Part shown: piece after piece, positions 1-7,881 of the stretch
How positions within the stretch are numbered: position 1 is the first letter of the stretch
Layout: the number at the start of each line of letters is the position of its first letter
NCBI GenBank assembly: GCA_020344865.1
Contig: CP070830.1
Location: forward strand, 1,269,227-1,282,182
Length of the DNA stretch: 12,956 bases
DNA from: Planctomycetota bacterium
GTDB taxonomy: Bacteria; Planctomycetota; Phycisphaerae; Sedimentisphaerales; Anaerobacaceae
Direction: 5' to 3'
The notes under the pieces: model-generated
Databases searched by the model: none
Told to the model about the DNA's origin: nothing
What the model saw: the letters and a program-made list of their open reading frames with translations, nothing else
Position numbers and translations under genes: made by a program

Positions 1-1
1 A

Positions 2-625
2 TATGCCTTGAATGGTCCGCTCCCCAAAGAACAGTATTTCCCGGCGCTATCGGCATTCGTCGAAGGCTGCATCGAACAGCAGCTATTCGTTGAAGCGCTC
101 GATGCGTTGGATGGCACTCACCCTTGGCAGCTCTCAAAAAGTGAAAGCGTCGAACTCTTGCTCCTCAAAAGCCGAATCTTTCGAACAATTGGCCTGCTGG
201 ACAAAGCTGTTGCTGCTCTTCGGGATAGAGCACAGTACCTGCCTGATCCACAGTTAAAGGCCAAAGTATCTTTCGAGTTGGCAAAGTGCTATATTGCCAA
301 AGCAAATCTCGAACTTGCCCGCAAAACACTGGCCGAGATTCTCATTGCTGTCGAACCCGGCCCCTTGGCACACGAGGTCCAGCGGGAATTGGCCTATGTC
401 TGTTTGAAGCTCGGCCAATATGCTCATGCTATATCTGTTTGTTCACAGCTGTTGGAATTGCAGCCTTCGGCGCAGATAAGGCGAGATGCCTTGGCTATGC
501 TGGCCGATGCTTATAACCGCCAGAAAAACTATGATGGCGCGACATTGGCGCTTCTCGGCCAGCCCAGTGCCGCCCAAACAACAAATGAAACATCAGCTCT
601 CATACACCAATCAAAAACTCAATAA
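2..625 (+). CDS. TPR-repeat protein, 5' end outside window
   Basis: This is the C-terminal part of a tetratricopeptide-repeat protein. The reading frame is open to the left edge (tat-gcc-ttg from base 2), so the first in-window TTG at 8 is probably an internal codon. Helical pairs with TPR-like spacing are visible, with segments such as KAKVSFELAKCYIAKANLE followed by a helix reading LARKTLAEI, then VQRELAYVCLKLGQYAHAI, then ALAMLADAYNRQKNYDGA. The last 20 residues are polar and look disordered. TPR arrays mediate protein-protein contacts; nothing here shows the partner. It ends 15 nt before the next gene, which is also a TPR protein, so the two may be co-transcribed. The TPR call is confident; a role in flagella is only suggested by position. 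Confidence 0.75.
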   Translation, partial: YALNGPLPKEQYFPALSAFVEGCIEQQLFVEALDALDGTHPWQLSKSESVELLLLKSRIFRTIGLLDKAVAALRDRAQYLPDPQLKAKVSFELAKCYIAKANLELARKTLAEILIAVEPGPLAHEVQRELAYVCLKLGQYAHAISVCSQLLELQPSAQIRRDALAMLADAYNRQKNYDGATLALLGQPSAAQTTNETSALIHQSKTQ

Positions 626-640
626 GTACGGGATAGTTTA

Positions 641-1762
641 ATGAAGCCGACAAGCAGAAGATTAAAGCAGCATTGCAAAGCAAAGCGCAAAACTCTTTTG
701 GGTTTGAGCTTTAGTTTCTGCCTCAAATCTCTTCCGACTGTGTGTTTGGCTTGTTGCCTTTTAGTCTCTGTCTCCAGCGCGGAAATCACAACGCAGCAGC
801 TCGACCCCACTGATTTGCTCATGTCGCATTCGTCAAAAACTTCAAACGACTCTAATACAACGCATGTTGAAAACGAGCCACCTGCGATAAAACCACTTGC
901 ACAGCCCGCAATGCATGTCGTTGAGCACCCCCCAGAGCAAAAAGAGCACCCCCCAACAAATCCGGACTTCCTTATGATTGCCCCTGTAAATTTTGCACTT
1001 AATGTTCAGCAGGAATCGCCGCAGGATGACTTTATTCTTGCACCTAACCCCAGGACTTTGCTCACGCGGCAATTGTGGAAGCAAAGAATTTCTTTTGTTG
1101 AGGATGCAAGTGACCAGCAGAGCAAAAATGAGCTCAGGCGGATAATCGAGCAAATTCGCTCCGTCGAATTCGACCCGCCAAAAGAGACCCTCGAATCTGC
1201 CCTTCTTAATGAACTGATATCGGCGGCCGAGCCCGACGACAAGACGCCGGACGATGAGCGCCAACCCGATACTCAGACCACCTCCGGCGGATTCTCAGAT
1301 GCCGAAAAGGATATGCAAACCGCCGGGACGCTGCCGCACCCGACAATAACAAACCAGACTTTGCAAATGCTCGAAGATGTAACCCGGCACCCTGAACAGT
1401 TAAACAATCCCTTCGAGCTGGCGGAGGTCTTGTTTCTCAGCGGACATCCAAAACAGGCCCTCGCCTGTTATCAGGAGGCCCTAAAGCGCAAAAAACCGCA
1501 GGACGCCCGCTCGGCTGATGACAGAGCCTGGATTTTATTTCAAATCGCTAACTGCCTCCGAGATATAGACCGCCCGTCGGCAATGGAAACCTACAGGCGG
1601 TTAATCGTCGAATATCCGGATTCACCATGGACGGAGCTGGCCAAAGCTCACGACAAATTGGTTGATTGGTTCGACAAGGATAAACCTTTGAGCTTAATCA
1701 CACTGACCGGCTCTGAACCCGGTCAAGTTAGGTCAAATATGGAGTATGCAGCAGGTGAGTAA
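641..1762 (+). CDS. Secreted TPR-containing protein
   Basis: The 373-residue protein starts with a long basic n-region (residues 1-18) and a hydrophobic stretch at about 19-44, with a plausible signal peptidase I site after VSVSSA (residue 47), so it is probably exported. Residues 50-250 are low-complexity, rich in Pro, Glu, Asp and Gln, and include a duplicated EHPP heptad. Residues about 257-335 form TPR-like helices: FELAEVLFLSGHPKQALACY, then AWILFQIANCLRDIDRPSAM, then YRRLIVEYPDSPWTELA. The GGGA at 630-633 lies 7 nt before the ATG and supports this start. The last codons overlap the sigma-54 activator gene, indicating translational coupling. I do not recognise a specific family; a periplasmic scaffold or cell-envelope role is an inference. 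Confidence 0.75.
   Translation: MKPTSRRLKQHCKAKRKTLLGLSFSFCLKSLPTVCLACCLLVSVSSAEITTQQLDPTDLLMSHSSKTSNDSNTTHVENEPPAIKPLAQPAMHVVEHPPEQKEHPPTNPDFLMIAPVNFALNVQQESPQDDFILAPNPRTLLTRQLWKQRISFVEDASDQQSKNELRRIIEQIRSVEFDPPKETLESALLNELISAAEPDDKTPDDERQPDTQTTSGGFSDAEKDMQTAGTLPHPTITNQTLQMLEDVTRHPEQLNNPFELAEVLFLSGHPKQALACYQEALKRKKPQDARSADDRAWILFQIANCLRDIDRPSAMETYRRLIVEYPDSPWTELAKAHDKLVDWFDKDKPLSLITLTGSEPGQVRSNMEYAAGE
923..955 (+). repeat. 12-bp direct repeat, 21-bp period
   Basis: GAGCACCCCCCA occurs at 923-934 and again at 944-955, in frame, and encodes two EHPP motifs spaced by seven residues in the disordered part of the secreted TPR protein. It looks like a small coding duplication. Confidence 0.8.
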
Positions 1763-3266
1763 AACCGACGTGAACAATACAAAGCAAGTCTTTCAAAGTC
1801 GACAAACCGCAAACGTATTGATAGCCGACAGTGACCCACAGTTTGCTCGATTGATGCTCGAGATTCTGGCCCGCAAGGGAATTCGCGGAATTGTTGCAAA
1901 AGACAAAAAAACCGCCGTCGACTTGCTCGACAAGGATAGTTACGACCTCGTGTTCACCAGTAATCAGATAATCCCGCGGCCCGGCCTGTCCCCAAATTCA
2001 CAGGTCAGCTTAGAGTTGATTCGTAAAATAAAAGCCGATTCGCCCGAGCTGCCCATCGTTATGACGGCAAATGTAGAAAGTCCGGAAGAACAAAACCATC
2101 AGCCGACCATCGACGCTGCCGTCAGCGCCGTCCGGGCGGGATGTTGTGATTTTCTAATCAAGCCCCCCGAGACCCCGAAGATAGAAACTCTCTTGAATAA
2201 GTTCCTGCCCACCCATAGCGTCTCTACCCTGGATTCCGCCGAACAGGACACGCGGACCCTTTACAGAATTGTCGGCAAAAGTGCCAAGCTGTCACAGACC
2301 ATCGAATTAGCCAAAAGAATAGCTCCTACCTCTGCGCCGGTCCTCGTAAGCGGCGAAAGCGGGACGGGCAAGGAGCTGGTTTCTTTTCTCATCCATCATA
2401 ACAGCAAAAGAGCTCAGGGCCCCTACGTTAAGGTCAACTGTGCGGCCTTGAGTGACTCGCTTCTTGAGAGTGAACTATTCGGCCACGAAAAAGGTGCTTT
2501 CACCGGGGCCTACACGCAGCGCAAAGGCAGATTCGAAATGGCCCACGGCGGCACGCTGCTCTTGGATGAAATTACCGAAACGCCGCCCAGATTTCAGGCC
2601 AAGCTCTTGCGGATACTTGAGCAGCAGGATTTCGAACGTGTCGGCGGAAACGAGAATGTCAGAGTCAATATCCGGGTAATAAGCACTACCAATAGGGACC
2701 TGCTTGAGGAGGTTTCGTGCGGCCGCTTCCGTCGCGACCTCTACTATCGAATAAGCGCGGTCCGCCTCGTTATTCCACCTCTTAGACAGCGTGCCGAAGA
2801 TTTGCCGGACCTCGTATGGCATTTCGTAAACCTACACGCGCGCGAAACGCAGCGCACCATAACCGACCTTGACCCGGCAATGATGGAACTCTTCGAAAAA
2901 TATCATTGGCCCGGAAATGTCCGCCAGCTGCGAAATGTTGTCCTGACCTCATTGGTTCTGGGCCTCGGTCGTACACTGTCGCTCGCAGACGTCTCGTGGC
3001 TCTTTGACGAATTACAGCCCCTTCCTCAGGAGGAACCATCCGATTTTGTAGAACAATCGAAAAGTACCGACCGCGCCAGAGTAACAGCAGCGCAACTGGG
3101 GGGAGTGCCGCTGGAGAAGATAGAACGACAGGCAATTTTAGATACCCTCAGCCAAACCGCGGGAAATCAGACTAAAGCCGCAAAGGTATTAGGCATAAGC
3201 GACAGAACCCTGCGGGATAAAATCCGCCGTTATCGACAGCAGGGATGCCTGCAGTCAGTTTCTTAA
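1746..3266 (+). CDS. Sigma-54-dependent activator with degenerate receiver domain (FleQ/FlrC-like)
   Basis: This is an NtrC-type enhancer-binding protein of 506 residues. Residues 22-153 form a receiver-like domain that keeps an acidic residue in the ADSD segment (27-30), the VMTA Thr (107) and the IKP Lys (139), but the phospho-acceptor Asp is replaced by Ser72 in LVFTSNQ. The AAA+ domain (about 174-405) has Walker A GESGTGKE (203-210), the sigma-54 contact loop GAFTGA (250-255) and Walker B GGTLLLDEI (268-276). A Fis-type helix-turn-helix is at 456-498 (AAKVLGISDRTLRDKIRRY). It overlaps the preceding gene by 17 nt. An in-frame GTG at 1755 is an alternative start, because GGAG at 1741-1744 is 10 nt before that GTG but only 1 nt before the ATG. 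Position directly before fliL-fliM-fliN-flhA suggests it is the flagellar master or middle-class regulator. Activation by phosphorylation is unlikely without the Asp. Confidence 0.9.
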   Translation: MQQVSKTDVNNTKQVFQSRQTANVLIADSDPQFARLMLEILARKGIRGIVAKDKKTAVDLLDKDSYDLVFTSNQIIPRPGLSPNSQVSLELIRKIKADSPELPIVMTANVESPEEQNHQPTIDAAVSAVRAGCCDFLIKPPETPKIETLLNKFLPTHSVSTLDSAEQDTRTLYRIVGKSAKLSQTIELAKRIAPTSAPVLVSGESGTGKELVSFLIHHNSKRAQGPYVKVNCAALSDSLLESELFGHEKGAFTGAYTQRKGRFEMAHGGTLLLDEITETPPRFQAKLLRILEQQDFERVGGNENVRVNIRVISTTNRDLLEEVSCGRFRRDLYYRISAVRLVIPPLRQRAEDLPDLVWHFVNLHARETQRTITDLDPAMMELFEKYHWPGNVRQLRNVVLTSLVLGLGRTLSLADVSWLFDELQPLPQEEPSDFVEQSKSTDRARVTAAQLGGVPLEKIERQAILDTLSQTAGNQTKAAKVLGISDRTLRDKIRRYRQQGCLQSVS

Positions 3267-3286
3267 AAGTTAGTCGAGGCAGAAAA

Positions 3287-3970
3287 ATGGCAGACGCAGA
3301 CGATAAAGAAAAAAAACAGGATCAGCAGGATTCGAATGCGCAGGACCCCGGCGACGAGCCGCAAAGTAAAAACGTAGAGCCTGAGAAGACCGGCGAAGAA
3401 CAGGAAAAAAGCGGCGAGCGAGCCGAAAAAACCGACCGCAAAGCCTCCACCGGCGGCATATTGCAGTGGGTGATAACAGCCGCCGCCGTACTGCTTTTCG
3501 CAGTTGCCGGCTTCGCGCTCGGTCGGTTGCTCAAAGGTTCGCCGCCACCCGAGCCCGAGACCGCCGACCAGGACGAATCTTCTCAGCAAATCGAATCTGA
3601 CCAGTTGGAGGACCTGATAGTAGATGATGCGTCGGCGGATTCTCAAAATACCTGGCACTTTCCTTTAGAACCGGCTGTTGCGAATCTCGATGTGCCCGGT
3701 GTGACACGCTATGTGCGGGCCACTTTGATCCTCGAAATAAGCCCGCAGGTAGACCAAAAAAAGGGTGAGGCGCTTCTTAAGCAGAAAACGCCTCTCCTAA
3801 AAGACTGGCTAACCATCTACCTTGCGAGTCTCAGCCTCGAGGATATTAGGGGCGATAGAAACCTAAAGCGCATTCAATCGCATATACTCGATTCCTTCAA
3901 CGAAAAACTCTTCCCAGATGCAAAACCGCAAATCAAGAAAGTTCTTTTTCAGGAATTCGCTATACAATGA
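3287..3970 (+). CDS. fliL: Flagellar basal body-associated protein FliL
   Basis: FliL is a single-pass inner-membrane protein that surrounds or stabilises the stator units next to the basal body. The 227-residue protein has a charged cytoplasmic tail (1-56), one membrane helix (about 58-82) and a periplasmic FliL domain (about 122-227) starting WHFPLEPAVANL and ending with the family-typical KKVLFQEFAIQ. I chose ATG 3287 because of the purine-rich GAGGCAG upstream; an in-frame ATG at 3245 would add 14 residues and overlap the regulator gene. The Lys/Glu/Gln-rich cytoplasmic tail is longer than in most FliL proteins. Its 3' end overlaps fliM by 4 nt (ATGA), which is typical of a coupled operon. 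Confidence 0.92.
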   Translation: MADADDKEKKQDQQDSNAQDPGDEPQSKNVEPEKTGEEQEKSGERAEKTDRKASTGGILQWVITAAAVLLFAVAGFALGRLLKGSPPPEPETADQDESSQQIESDQLEDLIVDDASADSQNTWHFPLEPAVANLDVPGVTRYVRATLILEISPQVDQKKGEALLKQKTPLLKDWLTIYLASLSLEDIRGDRNLKRIQSHILDSFNEKLFPDAKPQIKKVLFQEFAIQ

Positions 3971-4926
3971 GTAATAAGCCTGAAAACAGCTTGAGTAAGG
4001 AAAAAATACAGCGACTGCTTGCCGCCATCGGTTCCAGGCCCGCAGAGGACACCACTAAGATAGAGGCTGTCGAGTACGATTGGCACCAACCGCGCCGTTT
4101 CAACCGAGAGCAGCTCACGAGGCTCGACGACTTCGCAAAAAAGCTATCCAAGGTAATTGTTAAAAAGTTCAGCGCCCTGTGCCGGGGAGACTTTGGTGTC
4201 AAAGCTGATTCAGTCACCCAGCACTTCGCTGCTAAACTACTTGAGCAGGCCTTGAGCGGTGAACAGAATGATTACTTCTTGGCTTTCGGAACCGCTCCGG
4301 ACCAGCCGTGTGGAGTAATTGGAATACCCCCCCAGGCCGCCTTTGTCTTGGTAACACAATTGCTCGGGGACACTGATTCCGAAAAGGATTCCAAAACAGA
4401 ATTGTCCCAGCTGGAAGAGTCACTTCTGTTTGACGTAGCTTTCGTCATCGTTGAAGCGCTCTCCGACGCCCATGCAGACTGGGCCTTCCAGCCGGCCAAG
4501 AATATCGTCCGCGGACTGCTGTCGCTTGACCTGCAGGGAACAGAAGAATTCTGCAGGATTCCTTTCAATATCCAAAAGACCGACTCAGATGGCGCTGAAG
4601 CTTACATCTTGATGCTGTCCGACACCCTTGAACGCATCGTGGGGAAAAGTGGACAGCATGCGGACCAGTTCCCGGCCGAGAAAATTGCAAAAGCAATCCG
4701 AGAGCACCTCCAGAAAATGGCTATCTGCGTTACCGCACGGCTCAGCTCTACCGTCCTTAACTTCGAAGAACTGATGAGTTTGCAGAACGGTGACATATTG
4801 CTGCTTAATAAAAGAGTCGACGAGCCGGTCGAGCTGGTGGTAAATGACAAGACATTTTTCCTCGGCAGGCCCGCAAAATCAGCCGGAAACTATGCCGTCG
4901 TAATCACAGAAACCGTCTCGCAATGA
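3967..4926 (+). CDS. fliM: Flagellar motor switch protein FliM
   Basis: FliM forms the middle of the cytoplasmic C-ring, binds phospho-CheY and controls rotation direction. The 319-residue protein begins with a CheY-binding-like N-terminal motif (LSKEKIQRLLAAIG, residues 9-22). A CheC-like middle domain follows, beginning with the FNREQLTRLDDFAKKLSKVI segment typical of FliM. The C-terminal SpoA domain spans about residues 247-316, including the VDEPVELVVNDKTFFLGRP stretch that resembles the FliN downstream. The start is fixed by the ATGA overlap with fliL. The length is close to the usual ~330 residues. Retention of the N-terminal motif implies chemotactic control, although no chemotaxis gene is in this window. 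Confidence 0.93.
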   Translation: MSNKPENSLSKEKIQRLLAAIGSRPAEDTTKIEAVEYDWHQPRRFNREQLTRLDDFAKKLSKVIVKKFSALCRGDFGVKADSVTQHFAAKLLEQALSGEQNDYFLAFGTAPDQPCGVIGIPPQAAFVLVTQLLGDTDSEKDSKTELSQLEESLLFDVAFVIVEALSDAHADWAFQPAKNIVRGLLSLDLQGTEEFCRIPFNIQKTDSDGAEAYILMLSDTLERIVGKSGQHADQFPAEKIAKAIREHLQKMAICVTARLSSTVLNFEELMSLQNGDILLLNKRVDEPVELVVNDKTFFLGRPAKSAGNYAVVITETVSQ

Positions 4927-4982
4927 ATGTTAAATATAAACCTTTTTTAGAGATGTTCACTAATTGATAAGGAATCGAAAAC

Positions 4983-5378
4983 ATGCCAGAAACTGAGCAA
5001 GCCGTAGAAGAAAAACAGGACCAGCAAAACGCCGCAGAACAGGACGATTCAAAAAAACAGGCCCAGGCCGTTGACTTTCCTGAGGCCGGAGCAACTGAGG
5101 CCGAGGGCCCCGGCGGGAGTATTGACATCCTTCTCGATATCAATATATCCGTCATGGCCGCTATCGGCCGCACTGAGATACCCGTCCGAAAACTCTTACA
5201 GCTCGGTCCCGGCTCCGTACTGAAGCTTGACAAACCTATCGACGAGCCTGTGGATTTGTACCTCAGGGATACAAAGTTCGCTACCGGAAATGTCGTGGTC
5301 GTCGACGACCAGTTCGCCGTCAGAATAAATCAGATTCTTGGACTTGGCGACTCTCCCGACAAACAGCCCGAGTCGTAA
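4983..5378 (+). CDS. fliN: Flagellar motor switch protein FliN
   Basis: FliN forms the lower rim of the C-ring and helps dock the export ATPase complex. This 131-residue protein has an acidic, Gln-rich, probably disordered N-terminus (1-45) and a SpoA domain (46-120) with the hallmark segments IDILLDINISVMAAIGRTEI, LLQLGPGSVLKLDKP and IDEPVDLYLRD. An AAGGAA lies about 10 nt before the ATG. The 56-nt gap after fliM is the longest within the fliL-fliM-fliN-flhA group, but I see no convincing promoter in it. It is followed by flhA after 42 nt. Confidence 0.95.
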   Translation: MPETEQAVEEKQDQQNAAEQDDSKKQAQAVDFPEAGATEAEGPGGSIDILLDINISVMAAIGRTEIPVRKLLQLGPGSVLKLDKPIDEPVDLYLRDTKFATGNVVVVDDQFAVRINQILGLGDSPDKQPES

Positions 5379-5420
5379 ATCAACGGCATTTGAAAATAAC
5401 GCTTCGGAGAAGCCATAAAA

Positions 5421-7586
5421 ATGGCCCTTGCTAACAAATCAGGTTCACCGGGATTGCGGCAAGTTCATTTGCCGGCAACAGCAAACCAGGACTCCTCCGA
5501 TACGCCTTTGTTCTCCCATAGCAACATTGTCTTGGCTGTCGGCCTGGTCGCCGTCCTCGCTACACTTATAGTCCCTTTGCCTACGCCCGTGTTGGATATG
5601 CTTCTGGCTTGCAGCATATCGTTGGCCGTGGCCGTATTGATAATTACACTGTCCTCGAAAGAAGCCCTTGAGTTGTCTGCCTTCCCTTCCCTGCTGCTCT
5701 TTGTAACGTTGTTTCGACTCTCCCTTAACGTCGCCTCAACAAGATTGATTCTGCTCGAGGGGTACGCCGGAAAAATTATCCAGACCTTCGGCTCGTTCGT
5801 CGCCGGCGGAAGCTTCGTAGTCGGACTCGTCATCTTTCTCATACTTGTTGTCGTCCAGTTCATTGTTATCACAAAGGGTGCCGAGCGCATAAGCGAGGTC
5901 TCCGCGCGATTCACACTCGATGCTATGCCCGGAAAGCAAATGGCAATAGACGCCGACCTCAACGCAGGGCTTATCACCGAGACACAGGCGAATCAGCGCA
6001 GGGCCAAAATTGTCAAGGAAAGCGAATTCTACGGCGCAATGGATGGAGCCAGCAAATTTATACGGGGAGACGCCAAGGCGGGTCTGATTATTACCGCTGT
6101 GAACATCATCGGTGGTATAGCTATGGGCTACTCGCGCGGCATGACAATTGGAGGCGCAGTAAAAACTTATTCCATCCTTTCTATCGGCGACGGCCTCGTC
6201 AGCCAGATACCTTCAATAATAATATCCATAAGCTCCGGCTTCCTCGTAACTAAAATCTCATCACAGCACAGCGTCGGCCAGGACCTCTCTAAGCAGTTCC
6301 TCAGGACCAGTCAGCCCCTTGTAACCGCATCGTTTATCATCGCCGGATTGGCTCTCGTGCCGGGCTTGCCTAAAGTGCCATTCTTACTGTTGGCTGCTGC
6401 CTCTGCGCTCGCCGCACGAGCCATATCCAGGCCCGAGCAGATGCTTAAGAAAAAGACCGAAGCTGCACCCCTCCACGAAAAGCCGGACAAGCAGCCCGTC
6501 GAAGAACTCCTTGACACCGACAGGGTCTCTGTAAATGTCGGTGTGCGATTGATTAGCATGGTGGACCCACGCAAATCCAGCGCTATCTTCGACCGCATCG
6601 GTGCCCTCCGCAGAAGGTTCGCCCAGCAGCTCGGTATAATCATCCCTCTCGTTCGTCTCCGCGACAACATCAGTATCGAGCCGACTGCCTACGAAATTAA
6701 ACTCTTTGACCATACAGTGGCAACGGGCCGGCTCGAGCCCGACATGCTGCTCGCTATGGATTCTGGAAACGTGCAGAACAAAGTCGAAGGTAAAAAAACT
6801 AAAGAACCCGTCTATGGACTGCCCGCCTTGTGGATTACATCGGCCAACAAGGAAAGGGCCGAGTTAAACGGCTATACCGTCATCGACCCCGAATCTGTCT
6901 TTATCACCCATCTGTCTGAGACCCTTAGAAATCACGCCGACGAGTTACTGACACGTGAGGATGTCCAGCTTCTCGTTGACAGACTTCGCAAAACCCAGCC
7001 CTCTTTGGTCGGAGAAGTCGTTGGCGAGCTTGTCCCTGTTGGGCTGCTTCAGAGCGTTCTCAAAAACCTTCTCCGAGACAAGATACCCGTTCGCGGATTG
7101 ACTGCCATACTTGAGTCGCTCGGCGAGAACGCCTCTAAGACCAAAAACTCGGCTGTCCTCACCGAATTGGTTCGAAAGTCGTTAAGCAGGACCATAACTG
7201 AGCAATACAAGGACCAGAACGCCAAAATCTCCGCCATAACGCTGGAGCCTGCCCTCGAACATCAAATGACAGAGGCCTTGCAGCAGGAAGCCGACATGTT
7301 GACTCTCGCATTACCGGCAGAGACGGCGATGGATGTAAGCCAAAGAATCGCGCAGGCATGGAAAAAAGCTATGGACGCAGGCAGGGATAAGACCGTCCTG
7401 CTCTGCGATTCCAGGCTCAGGTCTCCGCTGGCAGCTATGTTGGCTCGAACAGTGCCGCCCCTGCCCGTTATAGCTTATGATGAAATTGTCCTCGGAACCG
7501 ATGTCGAACCAGTGGAAACAATATCAGGCCAGAAAATCCAGCAGACTGTGCCGAGAGAACAGGAGCTTGTTGAGACCCTAAGATGA
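5421..7586 (+). CDS. flhA: Flagellar type III export gate protein FlhA
   Basis: FlhA is the large export-gate subunit; it forms a nonameric ring whose cytoplasmic domains dock chaperone-substrate complexes. The 721-residue protein has about eight membrane helices between residues 35 and 336. It carries the FHIPEP family signature around LFRLSLNVASTRLILL (97-112), the conserved loop AMPGKQMAIDADLNAG (168-183) and the GAMDGASKFIRGDA motif at 205-218, including Asp208, which corresponds in the family to an essential acidic residue. The cytoplasmic domain (about 360-721) ends with the conserved region around LLCDSRLRSPLAAMLAR and LPVIAYDEI. A Lys/Glu-rich linker (about 340-365) separates the two halves. 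The ATG at 5421 is preceded by GGAG. No frameshift or missing segment is visible. Confidence 0.97.
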   Translation: MALANKSGSPGLRQVHLPATANQDSSDTPLFSHSNIVLAVGLVAVLATLIVPLPTPVLDMLLACSISLAVAVLIITLSSKEALELSAFPSLLLFVTLFRLSLNVASTRLILLEGYAGKIIQTFGSFVAGGSFVVGLVIFLILVVVQFIVITKGAERISEVSARFTLDAMPGKQMAIDADLNAGLITETQANQRRAKIVKESEFYGAMDGASKFIRGDAKAGLIITAVNIIGGIAMGYSRGMTIGGAVKTYSILSIGDGLVSQIPSIIISISSGFLVTKISSQHSVGQDLSKQFLRTSQPLVTASFIIAGLALVPGLPKVPFLLLAAASALAARAISRPEQMLKKKTEAAPLHEKPDKQPVEELLDTDRVSVNVGVRLISMVDPRKSSAIFDRIGALRRRFAQQLGIIIPLVRLRDNISIEPTAYEIKLFDHTVATGRLEPDMLLAMDSGNVQNKVEGKKTKEPVYGLPALWITSANKERAELNGYTVIDPESVFITHLSETLRNHADELLTREDVQLLVDRLRKTQPSLVGEVVGELVPVGLLQSVLKNLLRDKIPVRGLTAILESLGENASKTKNSAVLTELVRKSLSRTITEQYKDQNAKISAITLEPALEHQMTEALQQEADMLTLALPAETAMDVSQRIAQAWKKAMDAGRDKTVLLCDSRLRSPLAAMLARTVPPLPVIAYDEIVLGTDVEPVETISGQKIQQTVPREQELVETLR

Positions 7587-7635
7587 GCCGCCGCGCCAAA
7601 AATAACTTAAGTACGATAGAAAGGACTTATTGATT

Positions 7636-7881
7636 GTGCCGCTAAACGTCCGCTCAATTGCGGTAAGTGCCGCTGTGGTAGCTTTCTTTGCCGTTGCCAT
7701 AGCTGGCTCAATCTCCGCGCTTGCGCCCTTCACCTGCTGTAAGAGGGCCTTGATAGGCGCGGTACTTGCTTATATAGCGGCGACTTTAGCGGTCAGGGCA
7801 ATTAACGCTATTTTGATAAGTGCTATGATTACAAAGCAGATAGATCGAGAAAGGCAAAGCAACAGTGGCGGGACAGGCTAA
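7636..7881 (+). CDS. Small two-TM membrane protein between flhA and fliA
   Basis: This protein of about 81-83 residues has two predicted membrane helices (roughly residues 8-30 and 38-62) joined by a short loop with a Cys-Cys pair, followed by a charged tail (KQIDRERQSNSGGTG). GTG at 7636 and TTG at 7630 are both possible starts; GAAAGGA at 7619-7625 is 10 nt and 4 nt upstream, respectively. It overlaps the start of fliA by 17 nt, so its expression is probably coupled to the sigma factor. I recognise no family. In many bacteria this position holds flhF and flhG, which are absent here. The overlaps, the open frame and the composition support a real gene; the function is unknown. Confidence 0.65.
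   Translation: MPLNVRSIAVSAAVVAFFAVAIAGSISALAPFTCCKRALIGAVLAYIAATLAVRAINAILISAMITKQIDRERQSNSGGTG

Noticed and set aside
4080..4100. GG-N10-GC pattern (TTGGCACC...GC) as a sigma-54 promoter
   Set aside because: It lies inside fliM, and the -12 half (GCGCC) matches only the GC of TTGCA; no gene start is nearby.
7612..7619. TACGATAG before the small membrane protein as a sigma-28 -10 box
   Set aside because: No TAAA-type -35 at the correct spacing (GCGCCAAA instead).
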